From Clostridium caldaquaticum (GTDB lineage Bacteria; Bacillota; Clostridia; Clostridiales; Clostridiaceae): a DNA stretch of 64,000 bases. Under the pieces are notes generated by a model that was not told the DNA's origin, ran no database searches, and saw only the letters and a program-made list of their open reading frames with translations. Location: contig NZ_JAMSKT010000010.1 of the NCBI RefSeq assembly GCF_023806125.1, positions 56,019-120,018 on the forward strand, written 5' to 3'. The position numbers and the translations under genes are program-made. Shown in pieces: positions 1-9,800 of the stretch; the stretch's first letter is position 1; every line of letters starts with the position of its first letter.

Positions 1-325
1 GAACATAGCTGTTACTGGTTCCATTAATCAATTTGGGCAGGTTCAGCCTATTGGAGGAGTAAATGACAAAATTGAAGGCTTTTTTAATATTTGTAGGGTT
101 TTAGATACAACGGATGATAAAGGAGTACTTATTCCCTACAGCAATATAAATGATATTGTCTTAAGTTACGAAGTAGAAGAAGAAGTACAAAAAGGTAAAT
201 TTCACATTTATACTATGAAAACAGTAGAGGATGCCATAGAAATATTGATGGGAGAAGGCAGGGTAAGCTTTAAGGATGTTTTTGATGCGGCTTTAAAAGA
301 AATTAAAAAGTATAGTAAAAAATAA
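1..325 (+). CDS. Lon-family (S16) ATP-dependent protease, C-terminal fragment
   Basis: The window opens inside this gene; the frame begins at base 2 and stops with TAA at 323-325, leaving about 107 C-terminal residues. The visible part is the end of a Lon-type proteolytic domain: a Gly-rich stretch ending in GGVNDKIEGFF carries the lysine expected in the Ser-Lys catalytic dyad (codon 68-70), while the serine lies outside the window. Lon proteases degrade misfolded and regulatory proteins in the cytoplasm. Whether this is classical LonA or a LonB-like or AAA-fused form cannot be told from the fragment. It converges on ychF and shares a terminator hairpin with it. Confidence 0.8.
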   Translation, partial: NIAVTGSINQFGQVQPIGGVNDKIEGFFNICRVLDTTDDKGVLIPYSNINDIVLSYEVEEEVQKGKFHIYTMKTVEDAIEILMGEGRVSFKDVFDAALKEIKKYSKK

Positions 326-326
326 A

Positions 327-353
327 AAAGAATGGAGTATTTCTCCATTCTTT
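327..353. terminator. Bidirectional terminator between the Lon gene and ychF
   Basis: An 11-bp perfect stem (327-337 with 343-353) around a 5-base loop, with A-rich and T-rich flanks, serves both convergent genes. It overlaps the ychF stop codon. Confidence 0.8.
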
Positions 354-1449
354 ATACGTTAAATCTAAAGTTTACTACATCTCCGTCCTGCATTACGTAA
401 TCTTTTCCTTCAAGCCTAAAGTAACCTTTTTCTTTAGCTAAGGCTTCGCTGCCGCACTCTACTAATTTGTCATAAGTTATAATTTCAGCTCTTATAAAAC
501 CTCTTTCAATATCAGAGTGGATTTTACCTGCAGCTTGTGGAGCTTTTGTACCTTTACTTATAGTCCAAGCTCTAACTTCCTGAACACCAGCTGTTAAAAA
601 GCTCATAAGACCAAGTAATTTATAGCTTGAGTGAATTAATTTATCAAGACCCGTTTCTTCTAAACCATATTCTCTAAGCATCTCTAATTTTTCTTCATCA
701 TCTAAGGAGGAAACTTCTTCTTCAAGTCTTGCACATATTGTTACTACTTCTGAGTTTTCACCTGCAGCGTACTCTCTGACTTTTAATACATAATTATTTT
801 CTGTATTTCCTGAAATTAAATCATCCTCAGAAACATTAGCTGCATATAGCACAGGTTTTGAAGTAAGCAGGAATAATCCTTTAGAAAATTCTGATTCATC
901 TTCGTTCATTTCAAGTGTTCTCACAGGCTTTCCAGCTTCTAAATGTTGCTTTAATCTTTCCATAAAGGCTAATTCTTCTTTTGCTTTTTTATCCCCAGAA
1001 CGTGCTAGCTTAATAGTTTTTTCAATTCTTCTGTCTAAAACTTCTATATCAGAAAATATAAGCTCTAAATTTATAGTTTCAATGTCTCTGATTGGATCAA
1101 CTGAACCATCTACATGTACTACATTTGGGTCATCAAAACATCTTACCACATGAACAATGGCAGCTACTTCTCTAATATGAGATAAAAATTTATTACCTAG
1201 TCCTTCACCTTTGCTGGCTCCTTTTACAAGTCCTGCTATATCATAAAATTCTATAGAGGCAAATACTTTTTTTCTTGCATTATACATTTTTTCTAGTACA
1301 TCAAGTCTTTTATCCGGTACATTCACTACACCTATATTTGGTTCAATGGTACAGAAAGGATAATTTGCAGATTCTGCTCCAGCTTTAGTTATTGCATTAA
1401 AGAGTGTGCTTTTTCCAACATTAGGTAAACCTACTATTCCAAGTTTCAT
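352..1449 (-). CDS. ychF: Redox-regulated ATPase / GTP-binding protein YchF (Obg family)
   Basis: Cytoplasmic P-loop NTPase of the Obg/YchF family, 365 residues, the usual length. The P-loop GLPNVGKST is at residues 7-15, the DIAG (G3) motif at 70-73 and the NVSE (G4 position) at 205-208. The NVSE in place of NKxD is typical of YchF and goes with ATP rather than GTP preference. A TGS domain occupies roughly 280-363. The family binds ribosomes and affects stress responses. ATG start at 1449 with SD AAAGGAA just upstream. It is monocistronic, transcribed from a good promoter at 1494-1522. Confidence 0.95.
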   Translation of the reverse strand: MKLGIVGLPNVGKSTLFNAITKAGAESANYPFCTIEPNIGVVNVPDKRLDVLEKMYNARKKVFASIEFYDIAGLVKGASKGEGLGNKFLSHIREVAAIVHVVRCFDDPNVVHVDGSVDPIRDIETINLELIFSDIEVLDRRIEKTIKLARSGDKKAKEELAFMERLKQHLEAGKPVRTLEMNEDESEFSKGLFLLTSKPVLYAANVSEDDLISGNTENNYVLKVREYAAGENSEVVTICARLEEEVSSLDDEEKLEMLREYGLEETGLDKLIHSSYKLLGLMSFLTAGVQEVRAWTISKGTKAPQAAGKIHSDIERGFIRAEIITYDKLVECGSEALAKEKGYFRLEGKDYVMQDGDVVNFRFNV

Positions 1450-1493
1450 CTATTTACATTCCTTTCGCTCTTTAGTTAACTTTTCTTTTATAG

Positions 1494-1522
1494 ATTATAC
1501 ATTACAGTTATAGCTATTTCAA
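1494..1522 (-). promoter_or_regulatory. Sigma-A type promoter of ychF
   Basis: On the minus strand, TTGAAA (1517-1522) and TATAAT (1494-1499) are separated by exactly 17 bp, close to the vegetative consensus, about 45 bases before the ychF start. Confidence 0.8.
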
Positions 1523-1610
1523 GGATAATACTATTAGTATAGTAGAATAAATGTTCTGCAAAAGAAAAAACATATAAAAATTTTAAATTTTAATTCAAAA
1601 TTCCTATTTT

Positions 1611-1640
1611 TTAGAAGGAATTTCTAATTTTTTATAGAAT
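1611..1640 (+). promoter_or_regulatory. Possible promoter of the mraZ operon
   Basis: TAGAAT (1635-1640) could be a -10 element just before the MraZ boxes; the -35 (TTAGAA, 1611-1616, 18-bp spacer) is poor. Placement before the boxes would suit autoregulation. An imperfect inverted repeat (AAATTCCT / AGGAATTT, about 1598-1623) overlaps the site. Confidence 0.3.
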
Positions 1641-1648
1641 AAATAGCA

Positions 1649-1685
1649 ATAGTGGTGTAAAGTGGTGTAAAGTGGAGTGAAGTGT
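1649..1685 (+). promoter_or_regulatory. Array of MraZ operator boxes upstream of mraZ
   Basis: AAAGTGG occurs at 1659-1665 and 1669-1675, with near copies at 1649-1655 and 1679-1685 (GAAGTGT). That makes four units at a strict 10-bp spacing, one helical turn. This matches the AAAGTG[T/G] direct-repeat operator reported for MraZ in Mollicutes. It lies immediately before mraZ, so autoregulation of the dcw operon is the natural reading. Confidence 0.8.
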
Positions 1686-1701
1686 TTGTTGAGGTGGAGT
1701 A

Positions 1702-2130
1702 ATGTTCATAGGAGAATATCAGCATGCCCTTGATAATAAAAACAGAATAATTATTCCATCGAAATTCAGAGAGTCGCTTGGAGAAAATTTTGTGCTTACC
1801 AAAGGCCTAGATGGATGTTTGTATGCTTATCCTATGGAAGAATGGAGAATCATGGAAGAAAAATTAAAAAAACTTCCACTTACTAATAAGGATGCAAGAG
1901 CCTTTGTAAGATTTTTCTTTTCAGGAGCTAATGAAATAGATATAGACAAACAAGGAAGAGCTTTAATACCGCAAAATCTTTTGGAATATGCACAGATAAA
2001 AAAGGAAATAGTAAGTATAGGAGTTTCTACTAGAATAGAAATTTGGAGTAAAGAAAAATGGGAAGAATATAATAATCAAAATATAGATTATGAGGATATT
2101 GCGGAAAAGATGAGCGAGCTAGGAATATAG
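1702..2130 (+). CDS. mraZ: Transcriptional regulator MraZ
   Basis: First gene of the dcw operon; 142 residues, the standard length. Two tandem AbrB/MazE-type swapped-hairpin domains each carry the DxxxR signature, at residues 11-15 (DNKNR) and 82-86 (DKQGR). MraZ forms a ring-shaped oligomer that binds direct repeats in its own promoter and represses mra/dcw genes. ATG start with SD GAGGTGG. The four 10-bp spaced boxes immediately upstream are the probable operator. rsmH follows 23 bases downstream of the stop. Confidence 0.96.
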   Translation: MFIGEYQHALDNKNRIIIPSKFRESLGENFVLTKGLDGCLYAYPMEEWRIMEEKLKKLPLTNKDARAFVRFFFSGANEIDIDKQGRALIPQNLLEYAQIKKEIVSIGVSTRIEIWSKEKWEEYNNQNIDYEDIAEKMSELGI

Positions 2131-2153
2131 GCTTAATGCAAAGGAGAATTAAA

Positions 2154-3086
2154 ATGGACTTTAAACACGTGTCAGTATTGCTTCATGAAACTGTTGAAGC
2201 TTTGAATATTAAAGAAGACGGGATATATGTTGACTGTACTTTAGGTGGTGCTGGTCATTCAAGTGAAATCATAAAAAAGTTAAGTTCAAAGGGAAGGCTA
2301 ATCGGCATAGATCAGGATAGAGATGCATTAAATGCTGCAAAAGAAAGGCTCAAGGAATACAACAATGTGATACTTGTTCATGATAATTTTACAAATATAG
2401 AAGCTATTCTTAATGATTTAAATATTGATAAGGTAGATGGAGTTTTAGCAGACTTAGGAGTTTCATCTTACCAGTTAGATAAAGGTGAAAGAGGCTTTAG
2501 CTATATGCAGGATGCACCTTTAGATATGAGAATGAATAGAGAGAGTGAGTTTTCTGCTTATAATGTTGTAAACAATTATAGTGAAGAAGAATTATATAAA
2601 GTAATTAGAGATTATGGAGAAGAAAAGTTTGCTGGTAGAATAGCTAAGTTTATTATAAATAGAAGAAAAGAGGGTCCTATTAGAACTACTTTTCAGCTTG
2701 TAGATATAATTAAAAGTGCTATACCTGCAAAGATGAGGCGTGAGGGACCACATCCAGCTAAAAGGACTTTTCAGGCTATACGTATTGAGGTTAACAAGGA
2801 ATTAGAGATATTAGATAAAACTATCGATGGAGCAGTTAGAAAGCTAAATACTGGAGGAAGGATAGCTATAATAACTTTCCATTCTTTAGAAGATAGAATT
2901 ATAAAAAATAAATTTAAAACGTTAGAAGAACCATGCACTTGTCCAAAAGAGTTCCCAATATGCGTATGTGGCAAGAAACCTGAATTGAAGGTAATAACGA
3001 GAAAACCTATAGAGCCTTCTGCCATGGAAGTAGAGGTAAATCCTAGAAGCAGAAGCGCTAAACTAAGAGTTGCAGAGAAAATTTAG
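2154..3086 (+). CDS. rsmH: 16S rRNA (cytosine(1402)-N4)-methyltransferase RsmH
   Basis: SAM-dependent methyltransferase modifying N4 of C1402 in the decoding centre of 16S rRNA. 310 residues from the ATG at 2154, chosen because AAGGAG lies 8 bases before it; an in-frame ATG at 2136 lacks an SD. SAM motif I ([11 protein letters not shown]) is at residues 26-36. The conserved [15 protein letters not shown] block and the C-terminal Cys-rich loop ([13 protein letters not shown]) are present. It lies between mraZ and ftsL, the conserved position in Firmicutes. Confidence 0.95.
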   Translation: MDFKHVSVLLHETVEALNIKEDGIYVDCTLGGAGHSSEIIKKLSSKGRLIGIDQDRDALNAAKERLKEYNNVILVHDNFTNIEAILNDLNIDKVDGVLADLGVSSYQLDKGERGFSYMQDAPLDMRMNRESEFSAYNVVNNYSEEELYKVIRDYGEEKFAGRIAKFIINRRKEGPIRTTFQLVDIIKSAIPAKMRREGPHPAKRTFQAIRIEVNKELEILDKTIDGAVRKLNTGGRIAIITFHSLEDRIIKNKFKTLEEPCTCPKEFPICVCGKKPELKVITRKPIEPSAMEVEVNPRSRSAKLRVAEKI

Positions 3087-3113
3087 TTCTAATTTTGGGA
3101 TGGGGTGAATAAA

Positions 3114-3614
3114 GTGATAGTAATGGAAAATAAAAACTTAGTAAATGGTAATACGGTTTTGGCTCCTAAACATAAGCCTTATTATCCAGATAGGGATAAA
3201 GAGTATGAAAAGCTAAAAAAAGCAAAAGAGGAAGAAAGAAAAGCCTTAATTGAAAAAAGGCTTGAAAAAAAGAAACAAACAATGAAGCTTATAGTACTTG
3301 CTCTAGTAACAGGAATTATACTCATACTGCGTTATTCTGCAGTATACAAACTTCAAAAGAGTTTAACAAACATTAAAACTGAAATGCATAATATAACTAT
3401 GGAAAATGAGAATCTAAAGGTTGAATTGATAAAAGCAAGCAATATGGAGCAGGTTGAAAAAGTTGCTAAATCAAAACTTAATATGATTACTCCCGATAAG
3501 AAAAATGTTATTTATTTAGAAACCACTAAAGATTATTTTGCAAAAGATACTAAGGAAACTGAAAAAAATGTTCAGGAGGACTTAATTGCAAAAATAAAGA
3601 ATATGTTGTTTTAG
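3114..3614 (+). CDS. ftsL: Cell division protein FtsL-like (septum formation initiator)
   Basis: Small bitopic membrane protein, about 166 residues from the GTG at 3114 (SD GATGGGGTG); GTG 3105 or ATG 3123 are alternatives. It has a long charged cytoplasmic N-terminus rich in Lys/Glu (residues 20-55), one membrane segment (about 58-75), then an extracytoplasmic heptad-like coiled coil (about 78-115). That is the FtsL/FtsB architecture. FtsL joins DivIB and DivIC to recruit the SEDS/PBP pair at the septum. Identification rests mainly on topology and its place between rsmH and spoVD, since sequence conservation is weak. Confidence 0.8.
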   Translation: MIVMENKNLVNGNTVLAPKHKPYYPDRDKEYEKLKKAKEEERKALIEKRLEKKKQTMKLIVLALVTGIILILRYSAVYKLQKSLTNIKTEMHNITMENENLKVELIKASNMEQVEKVAKSKLNMITPDKKNVIYLETTKDYFAKDTKETEKNVQEDLIAKIKNMLF

Positions 3615-3628
3615 TGGGGGTATATAAG

Positions 3629-5815
3629 TTGGCTAGAGATGAATATAGGGACAAGGTCATAATAAAAAAAAGGATGCTGATTTCATTTAGCATACTTTTT
3701 ATTTTGTTTTTTTTGTTGTGTATAAGATTGTCCTATATAATGATAGTTCAATCCGAACATCTGACAAAGCTAGCTAAAGAACAATGGACAAGTGATGTAA
3801 AAATAGATGCCAAGCGAGGAAGAATACTTGATAGATATGGTCGTGAGCTTGCAGTAAGTGCTAATGTTTTTAGAGTTGATTTAGATATGAATACCTTTAG
3901 ACAATATCTGGATGAGAATGGATTAACAAAGGAACAAATTGCACCTAAAATAGCGAATGCATTAAACATGGAGTCTGATGAAGTTTTAAAAATTTTAAAT
4001 AAAACTCTTCCTGGAGGACTCCCAATGGCTTCAGCAAATCTTGCAAGAAGGATTGAAAAGGCTGAGGCAGATAAGGTGAGGGACTTAAATATTAGAGGGC
4101 TTTTAGTGTCTTCAGATACTAAAAGATATTATCCTAATGATAATTTTCTATCTCATGTTTTAGGTTTTGTTAGAAGTGACGGAGTAGGATTGAATGGGGT
4201 AGAACTTAGCTATGACGAAGTATTGTCTGGTATTCCAGGGAGACTAATTGCAGAAACAGATAATAAAAGTAAAGGTCAGCCCTACATAATATCAGAATTT
4301 ACTAAACCTGTTGATGGAAAAGATTTAGTTTTAACTATAGATGAGATGATACAACATTTTGCAGAAAAAGCTGCAGCACAGGCTTTAAGTGATAACAAAG
4401 CTAAAGCAGTTACAATTATAGTAATGGATCCTAACAATGGCGAGATTTTAGCAATGGCTAATAAGCCTGATTTTAACCCAAATGATCCTTGGGAACAAGG
4501 TAAAACAGATGATGAATTGCAGAAGATGTGGAGAAATAGAGCAGTAAGCGATACTTTTGAACCAGGATCTATTTTTAAAGTAATAACTGCATATGCTGCA
4601 ATGGAAGAAAAGTTAGTGGAAGAGGATGATCGATTTGTTTGTGGAGGAAGCAGTAGAATATTAAATAGAACAATTCATTGCTGGAAGAGGACAGGACATG
4701 GAGAGCAAAATTTTGTAGATATACTAAAAAATTCCTGTAATGTGGGATTTATGGAACTTGGGAGGAGACTTGGCAAGCAAAACTTGGTTAAATACATAAA
4801 TCAATTTGGATTTGGAAAGAAAACAGGCATTGATCTTCCAGGTGAAGCAAAAGGTATAATAAGAAAAGTTGAAGACATAACAGATGTAGACGTAGCTACC
4901 ATATCTTTTGGACAGAGCAATACAGTTTCAGCAATACAGTATTTAACTGCATTAAATGCAATAGCTAATGGAGGAAAGCTTATAACTCCTCATATAATGA
5001 AAGAAGTAATACATTATGATGAAGATAATAAAAAAGTTATAGACCAAAAATATGAAAAATATAATGAAAGAAGTATATTAAAGGAAGATGTTGCTAATAC
5101 TTTAAGAGAATATTTAGAAAAGGTTGTTTCAGAAGGTGGAGGTAAAAATGCTTATATACCAGGTTATCATATAGCAGGAAAGACAGGAACAGCCCAGAAA
5201 GTAGATAGTGTTACCAAAACTTATGCTGCTGGAAAATATATAGCTTCTTTTGGAGGTATGGCTCCTGCAGATAAACCTATAATTTCTTTGTTTGTATCAA
5301 TTGATGAGCCAGATCCGTCTAACTACTACGCAGGACAAATTGCCGCACCAGTTGCTAAGCAAATATTCAATGATATATTTAATTATCTTGGAATAGAGGC
5401 AGATGCTTCTGCTGTGGAAATTGCTGAAAGTATGAAAAAAGACGTTTTAATACCTGAGCTTAGAGGTATGAAAAAGACTGAAGCTGTGAAGATATTGAAA
5501 GAGTTAAAACTGGAATACGAAATAGATAGTAAAGGTGAATATATTGTAGATATGAATCCTAAACCTGGATATAGTGTTAAAGAAGGCAAGAAAATTGTGC
5601 TTTACACAGGAACTGGCTCAAATTATAATAAAGAAGTGGTTGTGCCTAACCTAATCGGCTATAGTAAGGAAAAAGCTTCTCAAATACTAGAAGAACTGGG
5701 ACTTAAGGCAGAATTTACAGGAGAGGGCTTGGTAGCTGAGCAGAACATTGAGGAAGGTCAGAAAGTAGGTAAGGGTACTACTTTATTTTTAGAATTAGAT
5801 ATTGTTCCAGATTAA
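3629..5815 (+). CDS. spoVD: Class B penicillin-binding protein with two PASTA domains (SpoVD / PBP2B type)
   Basis: Peptidoglycan transpeptidase, about 728 residues from the TTG at 3629 (AGTGGGGG 8 bases upstream; a GTG at 3614 has no SD). N-terminal membrane anchor about 17-40, PBP dimerisation domain about 50-210, then the transpeptidase with SIFK (catalytic Ser314, Lys317), SCN (369-371) and KTG (518-520). Two C-terminal PASTA repeats lie at about 606-662 and 668-726. Bacillus SpoVD has one PASTA domain and PBP2B two, so in this organism the protein may serve division, spore cortex synthesis, or both. Its likely SEDS partner is encoded at 9801. Confidence 0.9.
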   Translation: MARDEYRDKVIIKKRMLISFSILFILFFLLCIRLSYIMIVQSEHLTKLAKEQWTSDVKIDAKRGRILDRYGRELAVSANVFRVDLDMNTFRQYLDENGLTKEQIAPKIANALNMESDEVLKILNKTLPGGLPMASANLARRIEKAEADKVRDLNIRGLLVSSDTKRYYPNDNFLSHVLGFVRSDGVGLNGVELSYDEVLSGIPGRLIAETDNKSKGQPYIISEFTKPVDGKDLVLTIDEMIQHFAEKAAAQALSDNKAKAVTIIVMDPNNGEILAMANKPDFNPNDPWEQGKTDDELQKMWRNRAVSDTFEPGSIFKVITAYAAMEEKLVEEDDRFVCGGSSRILNRTIHCWKRTGHGEQNFVDILKNSCNVGFMELGRRLGKQNLVKYINQFGFGKKTGIDLPGEAKGIIRKVEDITDVDVATISFGQSNTVSAIQYLTALNAIANGGKLITPHIMKEVIHYDEDNKKVIDQKYEKYNERSILKEDVANTLREYLEKVVSEGGGKNAYIPGYHIAGKTGTAQKVDSVTKTYAAGKYIASFGGMAPADKPIISLFVSIDEPDPSNYYAGQIAAPVAKQIFNDIFNYLGIEADASAVEIAESMKKDVLIPELRGMKKTEAVKILKELKLEYEIDSKGEYIVDMNPKPGYSVKEGKKIVLYTGTGSNYNKEVVVPNLIGYSKEKASQILEELGLKAEFTGEGLVAEQNIEEGQKVGKGTTLFLELDIVPD

Positions 5816-5834
5816 ACAGTATATTAAGTATTTA

Positions 5835-5922
5835 GGCATGCGTATATTATTAAGAATTTAGATTCACTTAAGAGGACTATGGAGCAATAAAGCTTAGTGA
5901 ATTTTAAATAATATTGCATGCC
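5835..5922 (+). repeat. Long imperfect inverted repeat between spoVD and murE
   Basis: Outer arms GGCATGC (5835-5841) and GCATGCC (5916-5922) are perfect. The inner arms TTCACTTAAG and CTTAGTGAA pair with one bulge, and AT-rich paired stretches lie between. The whole forms an interrupted stem-loop of nearly 90 bases with a purine-rich apical loop (5872-5892). It has no T-tract, so it is not a simple terminator. It ends just before the murE promoter. Confidence 0.6.
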
Positions 5923-5933
5923 AATATTATGTG

Positions 5934-5961
5934 TTTACATAATCATCTAATTACCTATAAT
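5934..5961 (+). promoter_or_regulatory. Strong sigma-A type promoter before murE
   Basis: TTTACA (5934-5939) and a perfect TATAAT (5956-5961) are 16 bp apart. The expected +1 near 5968 falls at the end of the GGGAG SD, only about 8 bases from the murE ATG. Confidence 0.65.
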
Positions 5962-5975
5962 GGGAGTGTGTTAGC

Positions 5976-7421
5976 ATGAGATTAAAAGATTTGTTAAAAA
6001 ACTTGAATTACAGCATAGTTAGTGGTCAGGAAGATATAGATATTAATAAAGTAGAATATGATTCAAGAAAAGTACATGCTGGTGATGTGTTTTTTTGTAT
6101 CAAAGGTTTTAAAGTTGATGGACATGAATTTGCTAAAAAAGCTGTTATGCAGGGAGCTGCTGCCGTAGTATGTGAGGAAGTTTTGGATAGTGTTGATTCA
6201 TGTACTGTAGTTAGAGTAGAGGATTCAAGAAAGGCTTTAGCGGTTGCATCTTCTAATTTTTATGGTGAACCTTGGAAAAGTCTTAAAATGATTGGTATTA
6301 CTGGTACAAATGGTAAAACTACTTCTACTTATATGATGAAGGCTATATTAGAGGAGGCAGGTTTTAAGGTTGGTTTAATTGGAACCGTAGCAAATTATAT
6401 AGGTGATAAGAAAATACCATCTCATAGAACAACCCCTGAATCTTTAGAACTTCACGAGTTATTTAAAGAAATGCTTGATAACAAGGTTACCCACTGTGTG
6501 ATGGAAGTTTCTTCTCATTCACTTTCATTAGATAGAGTATTTGGCATAGAGTTTTCTGAAGGTATATTTACTAATTTAACTCAAGATCATTTGGATTTTC
6601 ATAAAACCTTTGAGAATTATTATGAAGCGAAACTTAAGCTGTTTAATAGCAGCAGTACTGCTATAATTAATATTGATGATGAATATGGGAAAAAGGTTTA
6701 TAAGGATGTAAGCTGCAGAAAAATTTCATATGGAGTTGATGGAATTAGTGATATAATGGCAAAAAATATTTATATACATTCTAAGGGAGTAGAATTTGAT
6801 ATTCAATACAAAAATCAAATGGAACATATTATGCTTAATATACCTGGAAAGTACAATGTATATAATGCTTTAGGGAGTGCTGCAGCCTGCCTAAATGAAG
6901 GTGTAAGTCTTAAAGCTGTAAAAAAAGGCTTAGAAAGAGTTTTTGTACCAGGAAGGTGCGAAATAGTTACTAAAGATTATAACTTAGATTTTGAAGTTAT
7001 AGTTGATTATGCACATTCTCCTGATGGATTGGAAAATATATTAAAAACTGTTAGGGAATTTACTAAAGGGAGACTTATCACTGTTTTTGGCTGTGGTGGC
7101 GATAGAGACAAAACAAAGAGGCCTATTATGGGGAGAATTGCCAGCAGTTTAAGTGACATAACAGTAATAACTTCAGATAATCCAAGAAGTGAAGATCCAG
7201 AAGCAATTATAGATGATATATTAAAAGGTGTAAAAGGTAATAATTATGTAGTTATAGAAAATAGAAGAGAGGCTATAGAAAAAGCAATTAAGATAGCGAA
7301 AAAAGATGATATTATACTTGTGGCAGGAAAAGGCCATGAAGATTATCAGGAATTCAAACATGGCATTATACGATTTGATGAGCGAGAAATCATTGCTGAT
7401 ATAATAAAGGAGCTGTTTTAG
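5976..7421 (+). CDS. murE: UDP-MurNAc-L-Ala-D-Glu--meso-diaminopimelate ligase MurE
   Basis: Adds meso-DAP to UDP-MurNAc-dipeptide in the cytoplasm, using ATP. 481 residues. The Mur ligase P-loop GITGTNGKT is at residues 108-116. The DNPR motif (401-404) that recognises meso-DAP, rather than the motif of lysine-adding enzymes, is intact, so A1-gamma type peptidoglycan is expected; dapF at 22853 agrees. ATG start with GGGAG 9 bases upstream. murF starts on the base after its stop codon. A separate promoter lies directly before it, so the spoVD transcript is probably not its only source. Confidence 0.96.
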   Translation: MRLKDLLKNLNYSIVSGQEDIDINKVEYDSRKVHAGDVFFCIKGFKVDGHEFAKKAVMQGAAAVVCEEVLDSVDSCTVVRVEDSRKALAVASSNFYGEPWKSLKMIGITGTNGKTTSTYMMKAILEEAGFKVGLIGTVANYIGDKKIPSHRTTPESLELHELFKEMLDNKVTHCVMEVSSHSLSLDRVFGIEFSEGIFTNLTQDHLDFHKTFENYYEAKLKLFNSSSTAIINIDDEYGKKVYKDVSCRKISYGVDGISDIMAKNIYIHSKGVEFDIQYKNQMEHIMLNIPGKYNVYNALGSAAACLNEGVSLKAVKKGLERVFVPGRCEIVTKDYNLDFEVIVDYAHSPDGLENILKTVREFTKGRLITVFGCGGDRDKTKRPIMGRIASSLSDITVITSDNPRSEDPEAIIDDILKGVKGNNYVVIENRREAIEKAIKIAKKDDIILVAGKGHEDYQEFKHGIIRFDEREIIADIIKELF

Positions 7422-8804
7422 ATGGAGAATTTAACCTTTGTAGAAATTGTTGAAGCTGTACATGGTAAAATAATCAAAGAAGGTAAGGAAGTAACTTACG
7501 AGTCAGTTAGTACTGATACAAGAACTATAAAAGAAAACAGTATATTCATAGCATTAAAGGGTGAAAAATTTAATGGCAATGATTATGCAGCGGAAGCTAG
7601 TATTAAAGGAGCCAGACTTTGTATTGTTGATGAACTTAAATGCAGTTTGGAGGACTTTTCAAATAATACCTTTGTTGTAAAAGTTCAAGATGGGAAAAAG
7701 GCTTTATTGGATTTGTCAAAATATTATAGAAGTAAGTTAAATTTAAAGGTTGTTGGAATAACAGGGTCTACTGGAAAAACCTCTACTAAGGATTTAGTTG
7801 CTGCAGTTTTAAGCTCAAAATATAAGGTTTTTAAAACAAAAGGAAATTTTAATAATGAGATAGGATTACCTCTAATGGTTTTCAATCTAGATAACAGCTA
7901 TGATGTAGCAGTGCTGGAGATGGGAATGAGCAGCCTAGGTGAGATACACAGATTAGCTGAAGTTGCAAGGCCAGATATTGCTATAATTACTAATATAGGG
8001 GTGTCTCATATTGAATACTTGAAAACAAGAGAAAATATTTTAAAAGCTAAGCTTGAAATAACAGACTTTTTTAATAAAGAAAATAGCTTAATTATAAATG
8101 CAGATAATGATTTGTTAAAAAGAGTTGGCTCCAGTAATTATAAGGTTGTTAGGGTAGGCATGGAAGAAAAACACTTAGATTTAAAAGCAGTTGAAATATA
8201 TCTTGGAGAAGACTGCTCAAAATTTAGAGTTAGCAGCAATTATGAGGAAACTAGCTCTGAGTTTTTTATAAATGTGCCTGGTAAGCATAATATATCAAAT
8301 TCATTATTAGCCATTGCTTGTGGAAAAATTTTAGGATTAAGTTATCAAGAAATGATTGAGGGAATAAAAAATTTAGAATTTACTTCAATGAGATTAGACA
8401 TTTTAAGAGGTAAAAAATTTACAATAATAGATGATTCTTATAATGCTAGTCCTGATTCTATGAAGGCTGCAATAGATGTGTTATGTAATATGAATGGAAA
8501 TAAAAAAATAGCTGTACTTGGTACTATGAAGGAACTAGGAGACAAATCTTCTGAGCTTCATAGAGAGGTTGCAGAGTATGCTTCCTTTAGAAATATTGAT
8601 GAACTGATTGTTGTAGGTGAATATGCAGAAGTTTTCAGCAGAGGTTTTAACAATGATAAAAAGTTTAAAGCCTTTTCTAGCAATGATGAAGCAGTTCAGT
8701 ATATAAACACCATTATAAATAAAGATGATGTTGTGCTTGTAAAGGCTTCAAGATCTATGAAGTTTGAGACTATAGTAAAAGAACTAAAGATAATAAATTA
8801 CTAA
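7422..8804 (+). CDS. murF: UDP-MurNAc-tripeptide--D-alanyl-D-alanine ligase MurF
   Basis: Last cytoplasmic ligase of peptide-stem synthesis, adding D-Ala-D-Ala to the tripeptide. 460 residues with the three Mur ligase domains: N-terminal UDP-substrate domain to about 105, ATP-binding domain with P-loop GITGSTGKT at 112-120, and a C-terminal domain. The IDDSYNASPDSM signature sits near 345. ATG immediately follows the murE stop, which suggests translational coupling. Confidence 0.95.
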   Translation: MENLTFVEIVEAVHGKIIKEGKEVTYESVSTDTRTIKENSIFIALKGEKFNGNDYAAEASIKGARLCIVDELKCSLEDFSNNTFVVKVQDGKKALLDLSKYYRSKLNLKVVGITGSTGKTSTKDLVAAVLSSKYKVFKTKGNFNNEIGLPLMVFNLDNSYDVAVLEMGMSSLGEIHRLAEVARPDIAIITNIGVSHIEYLKTRENILKAKLEITDFFNKENSLIINADNDLLKRVGSSNYKVVRVGMEEKHLDLKAVEIYLGEDCSKFRVSSNYEETSSEFFINVPGKHNISNSLLAIACGKILGLSYQEMIEGIKNLEFTSMRLDILRGKKFTIIDDSYNASPDSMKAAIDVLCNMNGNKKIAVLGTMKELGDKSSELHREVAEYASFRNIDELIVVGEYAEVFSRGFNNDKKFKAFSSNDEAVQYINTIINKDDVVLVKASRSMKFETIVKELKIINY

Positions 8805-8819
8805 AGAGGGGATAGAAAA

Positions 8820-9785
8820 ATGTATAGGATTGTTTATTCAGTTTTAATAGCGTTTTTTATATCTTTGGCACTAGGTCCTATTCTCATTCCAATACTTCAC
8901 AGGTTAAAATTTGGACAAAACATAAGAGAAGAAGGACCAAAGAGTCATCAGAAAAAAGCTGGAACACCTACTATGGGAGGTATAATATTTATTGCTGCTT
9001 CTTTTATAACAATGGCTATACTTATAAAGAAGCCAAGTGATGAAGCTATGATAGCACTTTATGCTTTTATAGCCTTCGGTATTATTGGTGCTCTTGATGA
9101 TGGACTAAAAATAATACATAAGAAGAATTTAGGACTTAAGTCTGGACAAAAGATGATTTTGCTTTTGATAGTTTCAGGGATACTTGGTTATTATTCAGCT
9201 ATGTCTTTTAGTGATGGAACTATCATAATAGTACCATTTATACAAAAAAGTGTAAATTTGGGCAAGTGGTATGTACCCTTTATAGTTTTATACTATGCAG
9301 CTACTACTAATGCAGTAAATTTAACTGATGGGCTAGATGGTCTTGCTACATCAGTAACGCTTTTGGTTATGACATTCTTTGCACTTGTTAGTTACGGGCT
9401 TGGACATTATACTTTGGCTATATTTTGCGGAGTTATAGCTGGAGCTTTATTAGGCTTTTTAAGATATAACGCTTTTCCAGCCCAAATATTTATGGGAGAT
9501 ACAGGTTCTTTGGCTTTAGGAGGAGCAATTGCCACTGTTGCTATGATGTTAAAATTACCATTATTGGTTATAATAGTAGGTGGGATATACGCAATAGAAA
9601 CACTTTCTGTAATACTTCAAGTAGCTTCTTTTAAATTGACCAAAAAGAGAATATTTAAAATGAGTCCTCTGCATCATCATTTTGAACTTTCAGGATGGCA
9701 TGAAACTAAAATTGTTTCTATATTTTCAATAATAACTGTTATTTTATGTCTTGTTGCGTTTTTATCCTTACCAGCAATTATCTAG
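8820..9785 (+). CDS. mraY: Phospho-MurNAc-pentapeptide-transferase MraY
   Basis: Integral membrane enzyme that transfers phospho-MurNAc-pentapeptide to undecaprenyl phosphate, making lipid I. 321 residues, about ten membrane helices. Family hallmarks are present: the catalytic DD pair in ALDDG (Asp93, Asp94), [11 protein letters not shown] at 164-174 and the HHH motif at 285-287. SD GAGGGGA 8 bases before ATG. The SEDS gene follows after 15 bases; murD, which often sits next to mraY in Firmicutes, is absent here. Confidence 0.96.
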   Translation: MYRIVYSVLIAFFISLALGPILIPILHRLKFGQNIREEGPKSHQKKAGTPTMGGIIFIAASFITMAILIKKPSDEAMIALYAFIAFGIIGALDDGLKIIHKKNLGLKSGQKMILLLIVSGILGYYSAMSFSDGTIIIVPFIQKSVNLGKWYVPFIVLYYAATTNAVNLTDGLDGLATSVTLLVMTFFALVSYGLGHYTLAIFCGVIAGALLGFLRYNAFPAQIFMGDTGSLALGGAIATVAMMLKLPLLVIIVGGIYAIETLSVILQVASFKLTKKRIFKMSPLHHHFELSGWHETKIVSIFSIITVILCLVAFLSLPAII

Positions 9786-9800
9786 GAGGATATACTCTAT

